Source of the DNA: Phycisphaerales bacterium UBA7708
GTDB taxonomy: Bacteria > Planctomycetota > Phycisphaerae > Sedimentisphaerales > Anaerohalosphaeraceae
Assembly (NCBI GenBank): GCA_002482415.1
Contig: DLFY01000340.1
Span: forward strand, 13,806-21,214
Direction: 5' to 3'
Length of the DNA: 7,409 bases
Shown here: positions 1 to 6,643 of the stretch, one piece after another
Position numbering within the stretch: the first letter of the stretch is position 1
How the letters are laid out: each line of letters starts with the position of its first letter
Notes under the pieces: model-generated
The model's input: only the letters and a program-made list of their open reading frames with translations
Told to the model about the DNA's origin: nothing
Database searches by the model: none
Translations under genes and position numbers: made by a program

Positions 1-111
1 AATATTATACTATATGGCTCCAGAGTGCCTTTTTTTGATGCGGCTTAATCCCTTTTTTGAATCGACCTTGATGTGTCAAAAACAGTTAAATTTTTTGAAT
101 TGATTTTATGG

Positions 112-140
112 TTTAAAACCGCAAGAAAATATCTTATTAT
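112..140 (+). promoter_or_regulatory. weak sigma70-like promoter candidate for the hydrolase
   Basis: TTTAAA at 112-117 and TATTAT at 135-140 are separated by 17 bases, giving a weak match to -35 and -10 boxes. The start site would lie near 147, about 78 bases before the ATG at 225. The surrounding sequence is so AT-rich that chance matches are expected, so this is only a candidate. Confidence 0.22.
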
Positions 141-212
141 CCGTTAACATCGCTGGCAGACTATTGCAGAACGCGTTTGGCCAGGAAAGAGACATCAGAA
201 TTTGGCAGGATT

Positions 213-217
213 AGGAG
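213..217 (+). promoter_or_regulatory. Shine-Dalgarno that decides the hydrolase start
   Basis: AGGAG lies 7 bases before the ATG at 225. No comparable site precedes the in-frame TTG at 177. Together with the signal peptide that starts exactly at this ATG, it fixes the start of the hydrolase gene. Confidence 0.8.
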
Positions 218-224
218 ATTGGAC

Positions 225-2513
225 ATGAGAGTCTTCCATATTTTCATCATGTTATCTGTTTCATCACTTACCCCGGCAATCCTTCACGCTGAGGATTCGC
301 TGCAACAAAAGGACCTCTTGAAATCCATACAACAACTGCCGCTGCTATCAGGACAGGCTGCCGGGACAGTAGAGTCTGACTGGCTTATTCATCCGACGAA
401 AATACCGACGTCCGTCTATCGCACGAATCATGACGATGAGCTGGTTCTGACAAACGGCCTGATAAGCAGAACCTTCCGGATTTTACCCAATGCGGCAACG
501 GTCGCACTGGACAACCATATCACAGGCCAATCCCTTGTACGCGGGGTAAAGCCTGAAGCTGTCATTGAGCTGGACGGGCAGCTTTTTGAAATCGGCGGGC
601 TGAAGGGCCAGCCCAACTATGCTTTTGTCCTGCCCGAATGGCTTGATACCATGACTTCCGACCCGGCGGCATTCCAGATCGAACGCATTTTCACGGGAAC
701 AACAAAACCGCCTTTTTCGTGGAATAAGAAACGATATAGCGCAGAGTCACTTTGGCCGCCGCCGGGTGCTTCACTGAGATTGGATTTTCGCCTCAAAACC
801 TCCCCTCCCCAGGCCGCACCGACAGACAAACAGTCAGAGGCCGGACAGGAACAATCACATCTTAAAGAGGTCGTTGTGTCGATACATTACGAGATGTACG
901 ACGGCGTACCGGTACTGTGCAAATGGATCGAAGTTCATAATGGTTCAGGACGGCCGGTAAAACTGAGTTCATTTAAAAGTGAAATCCTGGCATTAGTTGA
1001 AAGTGACTCTTCCGTAGAAATGTCTCCCTTTTGGTACCCATCCTTTATTCATGCCGAAAGCGATTACGCATTCGGCGGCGGCTCCGCGGCCAGTGCCAAC
1101 AAAACCTGTCTTTTTCTGCCGGACCCCGAATATAAAACACAGGTCAACTATCAGTACCAGACGCCGTGTCTGCTTGTTGCCGCGCCGCCGAAAAGACCGG
1201 ATATCACCCTTGCACCCGGTGAGAATTTTGTATCATTCAGAACATACGAACTGCTTTATGACAGCTCAGAACGGGAACGCAGGGGGCTTTCACTCCGACG
1301 TATGTACCGCACCATCGCTCCGTGGGTAACCGAAAATCCAATACTGATGCATGTACGCAGTTCCGACCCCAAGGCGGTTCGATCTGCCATCGACCAGTGC
1401 GCCGAAGTCGGCTTCGAGATGGTGATATTGACCTTCGGCAGCGGATTCAACATGGAAAATACCGACCCGAAATATCTGGCAGAATTGAAGGAACTGGCCG
1501 ATTACGCCCACAGCAAGGGAATCGAATTAGGCGGGTATTCGCTGCTGGCTTCCCGCCGGGTCAGCGACCAGGATGATGTGGTGAATCCTGCCACGGGCAA
1601 ACCCGGCGGTTTTGCTGTATTCGGTAATTCGCCCTGCCTGGGCAGCGTTTGGGGACAGGAGTACTTCCAGAAGCTCTATGCTTTTTTTGAAAAGACCGGA
1701 TTTGACATGCTGGAACATGACGGCTCTTATCCCGGCGATTTCTGTGCCTCAACCGTTCATCCCGGCCATACCGGCTATGCTGACTCTCAATACGCACAGC
1801 ACAAGATCATCACCGACTTCTATCAATGGTGCAGAGGAAAAGGAATCTACCTCAATGTGCCGGATTACTATTACCTCAGCGGTTCAACAAAGTGCGCCAT
1901 GGGGTATCGCGAAACAAACTGGTCGCTCCCCAAGGCACAGCAAATCATCCATGGCAGACAGAATATTTACGATGGAACTTGGGAAAAAAGGCCAAGTATG
2001 GGATGGATGTTTTTGCCTTTGACAGAGTATCACGGCGGCGGATCGGCAGCCACCTATGAACCTCTGGAAGCCAATCTGGATGCCTATGAAGCCCAGCTTG
2101 CCAACAATTTCGGATCGGGAGTACAGGCCTGCTATCGCGGACCGCGGCTTTATGATACGGAGAAAACCAAAGTTGTGGTAAAAAAATGGGTGGATTTTTA
2201 TAAGCTGCATCGGCCGATCCTGGATTCCGATATTATCCATATCCGCAGAGCCGACGGGCAAGATATTGACTGCATGATGCATGTTAATTCACAGTTGAAG
2301 GAAAAAGCTCTCGTGATGATCTATAATCCCACGAACAAAACAGCAAAAAAACAATTGAAACTTCCACTGTACTACACCGGCCTGACCGACTCGGCCCAGG
2401 TTTTCTCTTCTGATGGTAAAAGCACGCGGTATAAGCTTGATCGGGAATATAATATAATTCTTCCCATCGAAATCCCTGCTGAAAACCGGACCTGGTTTAT
2501 TATTACGGAATAA
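225..2513 (+). CDS. secreted clan GH-D-like glycoside hydrolase (alpha-galactosidase-like)
   Basis: Predicted exported carbohydrate-active enzyme of 762 residues. I chose the ATG at 225 because AGGAG (213-217) sits 7 bases upstream and the protein then opens with a classic signal peptide: hydrophobic FHIFIMLSV, then a likely cleavage after AILHA (residue 22). A longer reading from TTG at 177 would put 16 charged residues before it. Residues 70-350 look like an all-beta N-terminal domain. Residues 370-660 look like a TIM barrel: ILMHV (373-377), MVILTFGSGF (399-408), GIELGGYSL (432-440), FDMLEHDG (493-500). Residues 665-762 look like a beta-sandwich tail. FDMLEHDG resembles the strand-4 nucleophile region of GH27/GH36 enzymes, so D494, E497 and D499 are candidate catalytic residues; the acid/base is not obvious. 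Strongly conserved-looking stretches follow (YRETNWSLP 561-569, LANNFGSGVQACYRGPRLYD 625-644). I recall similar proteins in PVC and Bacteroidota genomes annotated as alpha-galactosidases. Substrate is unknown. The family is inferred from pattern, not from a search. Confidence 0.72.
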   Translation: MRVFHIFIMLSVSSLTPAILHAEDSLQQKDLLKSIQQLPLLSGQAAGTVESDWLIHPTKIPTSVYRTNHDDELVLTNGLISRTFRILPNAATVALDNHITGQSLVRGVKPEAVIELDGQLFEIGGLKGQPNYAFVLPEWLDTMTSDPAAFQIERIFTGTTKPPFSWNKKRYSAESLWPPPGASLRLDFRLKTSPPQAAPTDKQSEAGQEQSHLKEVVVSIHYEMYDGVPVLCKWIEVHNGSGRPVKLSSFKSEILALVESDSSVEMSPFWYPSFIHAESDYAFGGGSAASANKTCLFLPDPEYKTQVNYQYQTPCLLVAAPPKRPDITLAPGENFVSFRTYELLYDSSERERRGLSLRRMYRTIAPWVTENPILMHVRSSDPKAVRSAIDQCAEVGFEMVILTFGSGFNMENTDPKYLAELKELADYAHSKGIELGGYSLLASRRVSDQDDVVNPATGKPGGFAVFGNSPCLGSVWGQEYFQKLYAFFEKTGFDMLEHDGSYPGDFCASTVHPGHTGYADSQYAQHKIITDFYQWCRGKGIYLNVPDYYYLSGSTKCAMGYRETNWSLPKAQQIIHGRQNIYDGTWEKRPSMGWMFLPLTEYHGGGSAATYEPLEANLDAYEAQLANNFGSGVQACYRGPRLYDTEKTKVVVKKWVDFYKLHRPILDSDIIHIRRADGQDIDCMMHVNSQLKEKALVMIYNPTNKTAKKQLKLPLYYTGLTDSAQVFSSDGKSTRYKLDREYNIILPIEIPAENRTWFIITE

Positions 2514-2525
2514 TGCCTTACAAAT

Positions 2526-2549
2526 ACTCAAATATCCTGCAAATTGAGT
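2526..2549 (+). repeat. weak stem-loop in the hydrolase-DUF2878 gap
   Basis: ACTCAA (2526-2531) and TTGAGT (2544-2549) form a perfect 6-base inverted repeat around a 12-base loop. It starts 12 bases after the hydrolase stop codon. It is AT-rich and no T-run follows, so it is not a convincing intrinsic terminator. The 64-base gap holds no clear promoter, so the hydrolase and DUF2878 may share a transcript. Confidence 0.25.
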
Positions 2550-2577
2550 TGACCATAAAATCAATGAATAGGATGTT

Positions 2578-3168
2578 ATGAATACACATGCAACCGGATG
2601 GCGGCTATCGATTGGCCGATTGACAAAAGGATTTTGCAACTTTCTGTCCATCGATATCGGCTGGTTAGCCTGTATTCTGGGTGCATCCTACGGCTATCCC
2701 TGGCTGGGATTAATTGTTGTTCCGATTCTTTTTGTAATCCATATCACACTGATAGAAACCCGAAAACTGCGTGCTGTTTTTACAGTTGCATTGATAACCA
2801 TGGGGATTGGTTTCTTTACAGACACCCTTTTAATCGTCCTTGGCACAGTCGAACCTAAACGCTGGATCATGCCGGCCCCTTTCATCCCCTTATGGGATCT
2901 GATGATTTGGGCCAATTTTTCTCTGGCGCTTGATGTGTCGCTTCGCTATTTGCAGAAAAAGCCTTTCGCTGCGGCAATCCTTGGGGCCGCATTGGCGCCA
3001 GGAACGTATTTTGCTGCCGACCGCCTGGGCGCACTGCATTTTGCAGAGCCGATAGGTCTGAATTTAGTATGGGTCGGTGCGGTCTGGTTCTTTGTGATGC
3101 CGGGCCTGAGTCTTATGGCACGATTTTATTACCACCGGCAGAATGATGAAGAAAATGTCGGCAGATAA
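2578..3168 (+). CDS. DUF2878 family integral membrane protein
   Basis: A 196-residue inner-membrane protein of unknown biochemical function, about the usual DUF2878 length. About six hydrophobic segments are visible: near residues 22-37, 42-58, 67-90, 101-120, 129-146 and 160-181. Family-like motifs are GWLACILGASYGYPWLG (28-44), GFFTDTLLIVLG (78-89), PLWDLMIWANFSLALDVSLRYL in parts (104-125) and LGAALAPGTYFAADRLGA (135-152). The ATG at 2578 is preceded by AGGA (2570-2573) with a short 4-base spacer, so initiation may be weak; the first 20 residues lie before the recognisable domain. DUF2878 genes recur beside CFA-synthase-like, DUF1365, COG2907 flavoprotein and DUF1295 genes, as here, so a role in the same lipid pathway is a fair inference. 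It is separated from the coupled trio downstream by a 149-base gap. Family assignment rests on remembered motifs. Confidence 0.8.
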   Translation: MNTHATGWRLSIGRLTKGFCNFLSIDIGWLACILGASYGYPWLGLIVVPILFVIHITLIETRKLRAVFTVALITMGIGFFTDTLLIVLGTVEPKRWIMPAPFIPLWDLMIWANFSLALDVSLRYLQKKPFAAAILGAALAPGTYFAADRLGALHFAEPIGLNLVWVGAVWFFVMPGLSLMARFYYHRQNDEENVGR

Positions 3169-3254
3169 ATTTTTCGGAACCATCAATCACGAATTATACT
3201 CTCGCATAAAGATTATCCTGGGGTATATGGCTTTTCTTGCACTGGAAATTTATC

Positions 3255-3283
3255 TTGAAAGAGGTATAAGCTCATATTATATT
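3255..3283 (+). promoter_or_regulatory. sigma70-like promoter candidate for the flavoprotein operon
   Basis: TTGAAA (3255-3260) and TATATT (3278-3283) are spaced by exactly 17 bases, the best -35/-10 pair in the window. Transcription would start near 3290, giving a leader of roughly 28 bases before the GTG at 3318 that begins just upstream of the Shine-Dalgarno hairpin. The 149-base gap after DUF2878 (3169-3317) is AT-rich, so a chance match is possible. If real, the flavoprotein, fusion and DUF1295 genes can be transcribed independently of DUF2878. Confidence 0.4.
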
Positions 3284-3298
3284 GTGATTGATATAATT

Positions 3299-3315
3299 CT
3301 GGATAAGGAATCCAG
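3299..3315 (+). promoter_or_regulatory. hairpin presenting the Shine-Dalgarno of the flavoprotein gene
   Basis: CTGGAT (3299-3304) and ATCCAG (3310-3315) are perfect 6-base complements, and the 5 bases between them, AAGGA (3305-3309), are the only good ribosome-binding site for the GTG at 3318 (8-base spacing). In RNA the site would sit in the loop of a short stem. Such a fold could modulate initiation or offer a protein or small-RNA target. The stem is small, and its biological meaning is inference. Confidence 0.4.
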
Positions 3316-3317
3316 CC

Positions 3318-4607
3318 GTGAATCAAAATGCTGCTCAGACAAGTGACAAACGAGTCCGCATCGGTGTGATTGGTGCCGGTATTTCGGGGATAACGGCGGC
3401 ATGGTTGTTGTCTCGTCGTTATGAGGTCACGCTGATTGAAAAGGAGGCCCGGCTTGGCGGCCATGCACATACTCATAGACTGGAAAGCGGGCCGGATTCG
3501 AAAACCCCTATCGACATGGGATTTATTGTCCTGAATGACCGAAATTATCCAATCCTTATGAAACTGTTTGAGCAATGGGGTGTTCAGATCAAAGATTCGG
3601 ACATGGGGTTTGGATTTGAGGACAAGGCCACAGGGTTTTATTATTCAAGCGATGTTCCCCGGGGGCTGTTCGCACGTCGAAAGAATATCATCTCTCCATG
3701 TTTCTGGAGAATAATCATCGATATCTTTCGTTTCAATAGGATTGCCTGTCAAACATTACAAGCAGGTTTGGGCCGGTTGACGCTGGGCGAGTTTTTAGAA
3801 AAATACGGATTTTCAAAGGCATATATCGATTATCATATCACACCGATCAGCGCGGCGGTATGGTCAACACCCGCTCAGGACATCCTGGATTTTCCCGCAG
3901 AATCTATTCTCCGATTTTATGATAACCATGGTTTTCTGAAACTGACTGACCGGCCCCGCTGGAAAACCGTGGTCGGCGGGAGCATTGCATACGTGGACGC
4001 CTTTGAAAAACAGTTTCGGGGTACTGTTAAGAAGAACTGCCCTATTCTGCAGGTCAGGCGATCCGCGGACTCGATTCATGTGACGTGTGAAGATCGCACG
4101 CAAATGGAGTTTGACTACATTGTGCTTGCCACCCACGCCGACACCAGCCTTCAACTATTGAGCAATCCGGATCCAAACGAGTTTCGTATATTAAGCCAAT
4201 GGAAATACATAAAAAACCAGGTGACTCTGCACACTGACAGATGCGTGATGCCTCCCAGGCGAAGTGCCTGGGCCAGTTGGAGCTATCTCAGAATGAGCGA
4301 AAATCATGCAAGTCCTGTGATGACGATGTCTTACTATATGAATCGGCTGCAGCGTCTTGAGGCCACCCTGGATTATTTTGTGACCTTAAACGGCGAGGAT
4401 TTGATTGATCCGCAACAAGGTATTAAATCCGTCGTATTTGATCATCCCTGCTACACCTTTGACGCCCTGGGAACGCACCGGGAACTGGATGCCATAAACG
4501 GTAATCATCGCATCTTTTATTGCGGAGCGTATTGCGGGTACGGATTTCACGAGGATGGGGCGCGTTCAGGATTGACGGCGGCGCGCAAGCTGGGAGTTGA
4601 GCTGTGA
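3318..4607 (+). CDS. FAD-dependent amine-oxidase-fold oxidoreductase (COG2907 type)
   Basis: A 429-residue flavoprotein, near the usual family length. The N-terminus has the Rossmann dinucleotide motif GAGISG (19-24), a ribose-binding acidic residue at the end of strand 2 (E41 in LIEKE), and the amine-oxidase-fold signature GGHAHT (47-52). MGFIVLNDRNYP (67-78) and the C-terminal FAD-closing motif FYCGAYCGYGFHEDGARSG (400-418) are typical of COG2907 proteins, which sit next to DUF1365 and CFA-synthase-like genes. No signal peptide or membrane segment is evident, so it is probably cytosolic or peripheral on the membrane. The GTG start at 3318 is supported by AAGGA 8 bases upstream and by the short lead into the Rossmann fold. 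The stop overlaps the next start in GTGA. In related clusters such flavoproteins are thought to desaturate or reduce a methylated acyl chain made by the partner methyltransferase (furan or 10-methyl fatty acid pathways); which applies here is unknown. C406 sits where I expect Trp in the family. Confidence 0.85.
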   Translation: MNQNAAQTSDKRVRIGVIGAGISGITAAWLLSRRYEVTLIEKEARLGGHAHTHRLESGPDSKTPIDMGFIVLNDRNYPILMKLFEQWGVQIKDSDMGFGFEDKATGFYYSSDVPRGLFARRKNIISPCFWRIIIDIFRFNRIACQTLQAGLGRLTLGEFLEKYGFSKAYIDYHITPISAAVWSTPAQDILDFPAESILRFYDNHGFLKLTDRPRWKTVVGGSIAYVDAFEKQFRGTVKKNCPILQVRRSADSIHVTCEDRTQMEFDYIVLATHADTSLQLLSNPDPNEFRILSQWKYIKNQVTLHTDRCVMPPRRSAWASWSYLRMSENHASPVMTMSYYMNRLQRLEATLDYFVTLNGEDLIDPQQGIKSVVFDHPCYTFDALGTHRELDAINGNHRIFYCGAYCGYGFHEDGARSGLTAARKLGVEL

Positions 4608-6643
4608 ATTCACAGATTTTTACCGGCAGACTATTCCATCGTCGAAGCTGGCCGACGGAGCATCAGTTTTCTTATCCGGCCTATTTCTTTCGATTCGACC
4701 TGGATGAATTGCCCGACTTAAACCGAACGCTGCCCGGATTTGGATACAATCGCTTTTCCGCACTTCGCATCGATGACAGGGATTATTTCTGGCGGGGTAA
4801 TGAATCGCTGAAAGAAAAGATTGCCGGCGTACTGCACAAAATCGGGTATTCAGGCTCTTTGCGCCGCATTGAGCTGGTCGGGTTTGCAAAGTATTTTAAT
4901 CTCACTTTTCGGCCGGTGACTTTTTTTATCTGTTATGACCAGACGGATTCCTGTGCACTGCTTCTGGCGGAGGTGCATAATACCTTCAGTGAAACCCATT
5001 TATACGTGCTGCAATATCCCAACCGGCAATCCGACTCGCTGTGTTTTGAAGTTCCCAAAGCGTTTCATGTGTCTCCCTTTTTTGACAGACACGGCACGTA
5101 CACCGTCCGTCTCAAGGATTCCAGAGACAGTATGGAAATCGCCATTGCATTAACCAAACCTGAATGCGGCGACAAGCCCGTATTTTTTGCTCGACTCTCA
5201 GGGCAGGCGGCACCACTGACGGCGCAATCCCTGCGGGGTACAATTCGAAAATATCCATTGAATTGTTTTATGATTATGCCCCGCATCATTCGGCAGGCGT
5301 TTACCTTGTCTGTTCGTAAAAAATTGCCGATCCATCCAAAACCGATTCCTGACCAGGACTTTACCATGCGGAAAAAAAGCCCCTCATGGATCGCCCGACA
5401 GGGCATGAAGACATTCTTTTCATTTTTAGACGAACAATCTGCGGGAAAGATTTCAGTGATATTGCCAGAAGGCCAGTGTCGTCTTTTCGGCAAGGGTCAG
5501 ACGGAGGATTGTGCAGACCTGAAGGTCAACGATTATCGTTTTTTTGCCATGCTGGCTAAGGCAGATGAAATTGGGTTCGGAATGGCCTACGAAAAGGGAT
5601 ACTGGTGTTCCGACAATCTTGTGCAGCTCTTGGATTTTATGCTGAATGCAACCCTTTTGAATTCGGTTCGATTCCCCTGGTATTCCCGATTCATCAGGCT
5701 GCTTTATCTGGCCATCCACCACAACAACAGAAATACACAAAATCATGCGAGAAAAAACATTTCATGCCATTACGACCTCAGCAATGCGATGTATCAAACG
5801 TTTTTGGATGAAACGTTAACCTATTCGTGCGCGGTCTTTGAACGGCAGGATGAAAATCTGAAAGATGCCCAGCTTCGCAAGATTGATCGTATCCTGCACA
5901 AAGCCTGTATTTCAAAACACCACCATATTTTAGAGATCGGTACCGGATGGGGAACCCTGGCGATTCGTGCGGCAACGCGTTTCGGGTGTCGTGTCACCAC
6001 CATCACGCTTTCCAAAGAGCAGCAGCAGCTTGCCGAAAAACGCATCGCTGAAGCCGGATTATCCGGTCAGGTGAAGGTCATGCTGTGCGACTATCGCAAT
6101 GTGACCGGCCTGTATGATCGGATTATTTCCGTGGAAATGCTTGAAGCCGTGGGCAAGGCCTACTATCCGGCTTTCTTCCGGTGCTGTGACCGTTTACTCA
6201 AACCCAATGGCATTATGGTTATTCAGACCATCACGATTCCGGATCAGCGTTATGAGGCCTATTCTAAAACGACCGACTGGATGCGCCTGTTCATCTTTCC
6301 AGGCGGCCTGCTGCCTTCGCTGACCATCCTGACAAAAGTACTGACACGCCACACCTCCTTTGTCGTCAAACAGGTCGAAAGCATTGGCCCACACTATGCC
6401 TTGACGCTGGCCCGATGGAGAGAACGCTTCCTTGAAAACCGAAATAAAATCATGGGCATGGGATTCCCGGACAGTTTTATCCGACGCTGGGAGTATTATT
6501 TCTCGTATTGCCAGGCTGGTTTTGCGCAGCAGTATATTGATGACCTTCAAATGGTTATCACCCGACCCCGAAATCCCGACTTAATCCAGTTATTCGGTCA
6601 GGACGTCAGCGGCCTGCATGAAATGAAGGAAACGCTACAATGA
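4604..6643 (+). CDS. DUF1365 - CFA-synthase-like SAM methyltransferase fusion
   Basis: A 679-residue protein joining two proteins that are usually separate. Residues 1-250 are DUF1365: IFTGRLFHRRSWPTEHQFSY (5-24), FGYNRFSALRI (46-56), YFNLTFRPVTFFICY (97-111), EVHNTFSETH (123-132), KAFHVSPFF (152-160). From about 260 comes a COG2230 methyltransferase: YEKGYWCSDNL (329-339), HYDLSN (389-394), TYSCAVF (406-412), SAM motif I LEIGTGWGTLAI (443-454), SVEMLEAVG (509-517), IFPGGLLPS (564-572). Aligned by motif spacing with E. coli Cfa, C139, E239, I268 and Y317 correspond to C409, E514, I543 and Y598, but H266 becomes Q541. The enzyme should use S-adenosylmethionine on unsaturated phospholipid acyl chains at the inner membrane face. 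The GTG start at 4604 overlaps the previous stop and has GGGAG (4592-4596) 7 bases upstream. No frameshift or stop separates the domains. Product (cyclopropane, methyl or other) is not determined by sequence. Confidence 0.9.
   Translation: MNSQIFTGRLFHRRSWPTEHQFSYPAYFFRFDLDELPDLNRTLPGFGYNRFSALRIDDRDYFWRGNESLKEKIAGVLHKIGYSGSLRRIELVGFAKYFNLTFRPVTFFICYDQTDSCALLLAEVHNTFSETHLYVLQYPNRQSDSLCFEVPKAFHVSPFFDRHGTYTVRLKDSRDSMEIAIALTKPECGDKPVFFARLSGQAAPLTAQSLRGTIRKYPLNCFMIMPRIIRQAFTLSVRKKLPIHPKPIPDQDFTMRKKSPSWIARQGMKTFFSFLDEQSAGKISVILPEGQCRLFGKGQTEDCADLKVNDYRFFAMLAKADEIGFGMAYEKGYWCSDNLVQLLDFMLNATLLNSVRFPWYSRFIRLLYLAIHHNNRNTQNHARKNISCHYDLSNAMYQTFLDETLTYSCAVFERQDENLKDAQLRKIDRILHKACISKHHHILEIGTGWGTLAIRAATRFGCRVTTITLSKEQQQLAEKRIAEAGLSGQVKVMLCDYRNVTGLYDRIISVEMLEAVGKAYYPAFFRCCDRLLKPNGIMVIQTITIPDQRYEAYSKTTDWMRLFIFPGGLLPSLTILTKVLTRHTSFVVKQVESIGPHYALTLARWRERFLENRNKIMGMGFPDSFIRRWEYYFSYCQAGFAQQYIDDLQMVITRPRNPDLIQLFGQDVSGLHEMKETLQ
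5355..5368 (+). promoter_or_regulatory. possible internal start between the fused domains
   Basis: An in-frame ATG at 5366 (Met255 of the fusion) is preceded by AGGA (5355-5358) with a 7-base spacer. It falls exactly at the linker between DUF1365 and the methyltransferase domain, so initiation here would give a free 425-residue CFA-synthase-like protein, about the size of stand-alone family members. It may be a relic of the ancestral separate gene or an active second start; the match to a ribosome-binding site is modest. Confidence 0.3.

Larger units (their letters stand above)
1..224. other. AT-rich upstream leader, no gene seen
   Basis: No convincing coding sequence is visible here on either strand. 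The stretch is clearly more AT-rich than the genes that follow. The octamer TTTTTTGA occurs three times on the + strand (31-38, 53-60, 91-98), and a short dyad TTGA-TGTG-TCAA lies at 68-79. These could be binding sites or just T-rich noise. No GC-rich hairpin followed by a T-run is evident, so I cannot claim a terminator for an upstream gene. Confidence 0.5.

Noticed and set aside
155..165. GGCAGACTATT repeated at 4625-4635
   Set aside because: An 11-base match in a 7.4-kb window with one copy inside a coding region and no flanking similarity is within chance expectation.
177..224. Upstream TTG start adding 16 residues to the hydrolase
   Set aside because: It lacks a ribosome-binding site and would put charged residues before a clean signal peptide; the ATG at 225 has AGGAG at ideal spacing.
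2526..2549. Intrinsic terminator after the hydrolase
   Set aside because: The stem is only 6 AT-rich base pairs with a 12-base loop and no T-run follows.
1884..2651. Antisense open frames of 120-132 codons (1884-2282, 2289-2651)
   Set aside because: They are opposite the well-conserved hydrolase and DUF2878 coding regions, have no recognisable domain and appear to be by-products of codon usage.
3292..3297. Perfect TATAAT as the -10 box of the flavoprotein operon
   Set aside because: No acceptable -35 lies 16-18 bases upstream (AGCTCA at the 17-base position), and the transcript would start at or inside the Shine-Dalgarno hairpin.
3143..3346. 67-codon + strand frame across the DUF2878-flavoprotein gap with one hydrophobic stretch
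   Set aside because: It overlaps both neighbours in another frame, has no good Shine-Dalgarno, and runs through the candidate promoter and hairpin. A small membrane protein cannot be excluded, but nothing supports it.
4604..6643. Fusion as an artefact of a missed stop between two genes
   Set aside because: The frame is open without interruption and both domains keep their motifs in the same frame, so within this sequence the fusion is real; only a sequencing error could undo it.
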